Source of the DNA: Nocardia vinacea NBRC 16497
GTDB lineage: Bacteria; Actinomycetota; Actinomycetes; Mycobacteriales; Mycobacteriaceae
Reading direction: 5' to 3'
NCBI RefSeq assembly: GCF_000308835.1
Contig: NZ_BAGN01000204.1
Span: forward strand, 1-64,000
DNA length: 64,000 bases
Shown: piece by piece, positions 61,249-64,000 of the stretch
Numbering within the stretch: the stretch's first letter is position 1
Layout: each line of letters begins with the position of its first letter
Program-made: the position numbers and the translations under genes
Notes under the pieces: model-generated
The model's database searches: none
Seen by the model: only the letters and a program-made list of their open reading frames with translations
What the model was told of the DNA's origin: nothing

Positions 61249-62241
61249 TCAGCGGCGTCGGCCGACGGCCGCGAGTGTTTCCGCGGCGGCGGTGTAAAGG
61301 GATTCGGCGGACGGCAGCGCGATCTGCTCGAGAGTTTTGGCGTAGGGCAGCGGCACTTCCGCGGCGGCGACTCGGCGGACCGGAGCGTCGAGGTAGTCGA
61401 AGGCGCCATCGGAGATGGAGGCAGCGATTTCCGCGCCGATGCCGTAGGTGAGCCAGTCGTCTTCGGCGACCACCGCGCAGCCGGTCTTGCGTACCGAGCT
61501 GACAATGGTGTCGCGGTCCAAGGGGCGCAGGCTGCGCAGGTCGATGACCTCGGCCGAGATCCCCTCGGTGGCCAGGCGTTCGGCGACCTGGGTGGCGATC
61601 GTCGCCATGCGCGAGTAGCCGATGAGGGTGATGTCGGTGCCCGGACGCGTGATCGCTGCCTTGCCGATCGGGACGGGCGGAAGATCCTCGGGCACTTCGC
61701 CTTTGGTGTTGTAGAGGGCGAGGTTCTCCAGGAACAGCACCGGGTCGTCGTCCTCGATCGCGGCGCGCAGCAGTGCCCGCGCGTCGGCCGGAGTGCTGGG
61801 GGCGACAACCTTCAGTCCGGGCACGAACGCGTAATACAGCTCGATGTTCTGCGAGTGGGTGGCACCCAGTTGCTGGCCGCCGCCACCGGGAGTGCGGATG
61901 ACCATCGGCACGCTGGTCTGTCCGCCGAACATGCCGTAGATCTTGGCGGCGTGGTTGACGATCTGGTCCAGCGCCAGCAGCGAGAAGTTGATCGTCATGA
62001 GTTCCACGACGGGGCGCAGGCCGAGCATCGCGGCGCCGATGGCCGCGCCGACGAATCCCTCTTCGGCGATCGGGGTATCGCGCACCCGTTTCTCACCGAA
62101 TTCGGCGAGCAGTCCGGCGGTGATCTTGTAGGAGCCTTCGAAGATGCCGATCTCTTCCCCGATGAGCAGGACGTCGTCATCGCGACGCATCTCCTCGCGC
62201 AGGGTTTCGCGCAGCGCTTCGCGATAGGTCATGACAGGCAC
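61249..62241 (-). CDS. 2-oxoacid dehydrogenase E1 beta subunit
   Basis: The protein has 330 residues from GTG 62241, which follows TGAGGAC by 8 nt; ATG 62232 is the alternative. Transketolase pyrimidine-type fold: YREALRETLREEMRRDDDVLLIGEEIG with the ThDP-activating Glu, RVRDTPIAEEGFVGAAIGAA, the TPGGGGQQLGATHSQN loop, and the C-terminal domain VIDLRSLRPLDRDTIVSSV. It pairs with the alpha subunit 32 nt upstream in the transcript to decarboxylate a 2-oxoacid. The conserved loops resemble pyruvate and acetoin dehydrogenase beta subunits. Substrate choice depends on residues not interpretable by eye. Confidence 0.93.
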   Translation of the reverse strand: MPVMTYREALRETLREEMRRDDDVLLIGEEIGIFEGSYKITAGLLAEFGEKRVRDTPIAEEGFVGAAIGAAMLGLRPVVELMTINFSLLALDQIVNHAAKIYGMFGGQTSVPMVIRTPGGGGQQLGATHSQNIELYYAFVPGLKVVAPSTPADARALLRAAIEDDDPVLFLENLALYNTKGEVPEDLPPVPIGKAAITRPGTDITLIGYSRMATIATQVAERLATEGISAEVIDLRSLRPLDRDTIVSSVRKTGCAVVAEDDWLTYGIGAEIAASISDGAFDYLDAPVRRVAAAEVPLPYAKTLEQIALPSAESLYTAAAETLAAVGRRR

Positions 62242-62273
62242 GGTGGTGTCCTCAGCGGTTGCGGGAAGTGTTT

Positions 62274-63341
62274 TCAGAACAGCGGATCGGCCGGCAGCCT
62301 TCGGGATTCACCGGCTACCGGGGTGGCATAGGTGTAGTCGAACAGGCTGGTGGGCTCCGGGTGTGGGCTGGCGTCGGCGAAGGCCACGGCGGCATCGACT
62401 CCTTCGCGCACCTCGGCTTCGATGACGGCGACGGTGTCCTTGTCGAGGACACCGGCGGCGATCAGCTCGCGCTCTAGCCGCGCGACCGGATCGGATTCGT
62501 GTGCGATCGAAACCGCTTCGGCGCTGCGGTATTTCGCGGGGTCGACCACCGAATGCCCCTTGAGTCGGTGGCTGACGGCCTCGAGCAGGGCTGGTTTTCC
62601 CTCCCGGCGGGCGGCCTCCACCAGCTCGGAGGCGATATCCCGCACCGCGAGTACGTCCGTCCCATCGACTCGTTCGCCGCGCATCCGGTACGCGCTGGCG
62701 CGTTTGTACAGGTCGGGTTCGGCGGAGGACTGTTCGACGGTGGTGCCCATGCCGGTCTGGTTGTTGATCACCACGAATACCACGGGCAGATGCCACAGTG
62801 CCGCGATATTCAGCGATTCGTGGAATGCCCCGATATTGGTTGTGCCGTCACCCATTTGGCAGACCACCACATCGTCGCCGCCACGGTAGTCGATAGCCAG
62901 TGCGGCGCCGACGGCCAATGGCAATTGGCCGCCCACGATGCCGTAGCCGCCGAGCAGTCGGGTCGCGGTGTCGAACATATGCATCGAGCCGCCCCACCCC
63001 TTCGAGGTGCCGGTGGATCGGCCGTAGAGTTCGGCCATCACCCGGCCGGGTTCGATGCCTTTGGCGATCGCGTAGCCATGTTCGCGGTAGTTGGTGAACA
63101 GGTAGTCGGTCGGGCGCATCGCCGCGGCGAGCCCGACGACGGTGGCTTCCTCGCCGAGGTTGAGATGGCAGTAGCCGCCGATCTTGGCCTGGGTGTAGCC
63201 CTGCGCGGTGCGCTCTTCGAAGCGGCGCACGAACAGCATGTCGCGGAAGTAGCCCCGCAAGGTGTCGGGATCGGTACCGGCGAATGCCTTACGGGCCGCG
63301 GCCTTCGACATGGTTTTACGGGGTGCGGTGGTCGTGGTCAC
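62274..63341 (-). CDS. 2-oxoacid dehydrogenase E1 alpha subunit
   Basis: The protein has 355 residues from GTG 63341 after GAGGAG. The N-terminal part has FRDMLFVRRFEERTAQGYTQ and HLNLGEEATVVGLAAAMRP. The ThDP-Mg motif is GDGTTNIGAFHESLNIAALW (GDG ... NN region continuing with VINNQTG), about residues 163-195. SHRLKGHSVVDPAKYR is the conserved phosphorylation-loop region of E1 alpha. It catalyses the ThDP-dependent decarboxylation step together with the beta subunit. Gene order E3-E1alpha-E1beta-E2 with gaps of 9-32 nt indicates one transcript from upstream of the window edge. Confidence 0.93.
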   Translation of the reverse strand: MTTTTAPRKTMSKAAARKAFAGTDPDTLRGYFRDMLFVRRFEERTAQGYTQAKIGGYCHLNLGEEATVVGLAAAMRPTDYLFTNYREHGYAIAKGIEPGRVMAELYGRSTGTSKGWGGSMHMFDTATRLLGGYGIVGGQLPLAVGAALAIDYRGGDDVVVCQMGDGTTNIGAFHESLNIAALWHLPVVFVVINNQTGMGTTVEQSSAEPDLYKRASAYRMRGERVDGTDVLAVRDIASELVEAARREGKPALLEAVSHRLKGHSVVDPAKYRSAEAVSIAHESDPVARLERELIAAGVLDKDTVAVIEAEVREGVDAAVAFADASPHPEPTSLFDYTYATPVAGESRRLPADPLF

Positions 63342-63350
63342 GGTGGCTCC

Positions 63351-64000
63351 TCAGCGTTTGCGCGGCGCGATGTGTACGGGCAGTCCCAGGCCGGCCAGCG
63401 CCGCCTCCATGCCGATCTCGCCGAGGGTCGGGTGGGCGTGGATGGTGCCTGCCAGCTCGTCGAGCGTCGCCTCGAGTGAAATCGCCAGTGCGCCTTCGGT
63501 GATCAGGTCGCTGGCCGAGGGGCCGATGATGTGCACGCCGAGGACTTCCTGATGCTGTTGCCCGGCAACGATTTTCACGAATCCTTCGGTCTCGCCGAAG
63601 GTTTTGGCTCGACCCAGGGCCGCGAACGGGAAGCGCGCGGTGATCACCTCGTGCCCGGCGGCGCGGGCGGCGGGTTCGGTGAGTCCGACGCTGGCGATCT
63701 CCGGATGGGTGAAGGTGGCGGCGGGGATCACCGTGTAATCGATATGGGCCGGATGCCCGGCGATCACGTCGGCGGCGGTGAGGCCTTGATGGGAGGCGAC
63801 GTGGGCGAGCAGCGCCCGACCGGTGACGTCGCCGATGGCGTACACGTGTGCGGTACCGGTACGCAACTGCTCGTCGACGGTGATGAATCCCCGGTCGTCG
63901 GTGGCGATGGCGGCAATGTCCAAGCCGAGGTCGGCGGTGTTGGGACGCCGCCCGACACCGACCAGTACCACGTCGGCATCGAGCTCGCGCGCCCGCGGGC
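63351..64000 (-). CDS. lpdA: Dihydrolipoamide dehydrogenase (E3), C-terminal part, 5' end outside window
   Basis: Open to the window edge: the frame continues upstream of the first visible Met as ARELDADVVLVGVGRRPN, so the gene begins outside. Visible is the end of the FAD/NAD domain (VYAIGDVTGRALLAHVASHQG) and the dimerisation domain (TFTHPEIASVGLTEPAAR) with the catalytic base in HAHPTLGEIGMEAAL. It reoxidises the dihydrolipoyl group of E2 and reduces NAD. The redox-active disulfide lies in the missing N-terminal part. It is the promoter-proximal visible gene of the dehydrogenase operon, 9 nt before the alpha subunit. Confidence 0.93.
   Translation of the reverse strand, partial: PRARELDADVVLVGVGRRPNTADLGLDIAAIATDDRGFITVDEQLRTGTAHVYAIGDVTGRALLAHVASHQGLTAADVIAGHPAHIDYTVIPAATFTHPEIASVGLTEPAARAAGHEVITARFPFAALGRAKTFGETEGFVKIVAGQQHQEVLGVHIIGPSASDLITEGALAISLEATLDELAGTIHAHPTLGEIGMEAALAGLGLPVHIAPRKR

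Overview
The window is very GC-rich, densely coded actinomycete DNA. A 51-residue DUF6131-type membrane peptide, a TIGR00027-type methyltransferase, CMAS-family lipid chemistry and large NRPS genes suggest Nocardia or a close mycolic-acid relative; this is inferred from gene content only.

Layout. 1-9407: 3' part of an NRPS gene (T-E-C-A-T-C-A-T-TE visible) with an overlapping FkbM methyltransferase. 9709-14963: housekeeping or accessory genes (SRPBCC, DUF6131, flavin amine oxidase, exported serine protease, GH5 endoglycoceramidase-like enzyme). 15291-23208: a tight nine-gene same-strand run with a membrane desaturase, free ACP, CMAS-type methyltransferase, two P450s, a truncated type II thioesterase, a fatty acyl-AMP ligase, a hotdog thioesterase and an alpha/beta hydrolase. 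It reads as a set that activates, desaturates, methylates or cyclopropanates, and oxidises a fatty acid on its own ACP. 23340-27197: SDR, tautomerase, a condensation-domain remnant, DinB, SRPBCC and TetR genes.

27216-43868 (minus) is a complete four-module NRPS, A-T-E / C-(half C)-A-T-E / C-(half C)-A-T / C-A-T-TE. It carries two unusual features: degenerate condensation half-domains, and a short palindromic DNA repeat inserted in frame in both orientations inside one C domain. 44135-47068: a small hypothetical gene and an SGNH acyltransferase divergent from a long hairpin region. 47090-56735: a methyltransferase, two divergent kinase genes (one a membrane kinase with a DFN motif, one a kinase-STAND-LuxR fusion), a CYTH-CHAD protein and small genes. 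56867-58982: a DHA2 exporter and MarR regulator with a clear operator. 58960-64000 (minus): a BASS transporter and a 2-oxoacid dehydrogenase operon (E3-E1alpha-E1beta-E2).

Working model (inference): the lipid run supplies an unusual acyl group to the first NRPS, whose loading end lies outside the window, giving a lipopeptide possibly O-methylated by the FkbM enzyme. The second NRPS, which starts with an A domain and has its own TE, probably makes a separate tetrapeptide. No MbtH-like gene was seen in the window.
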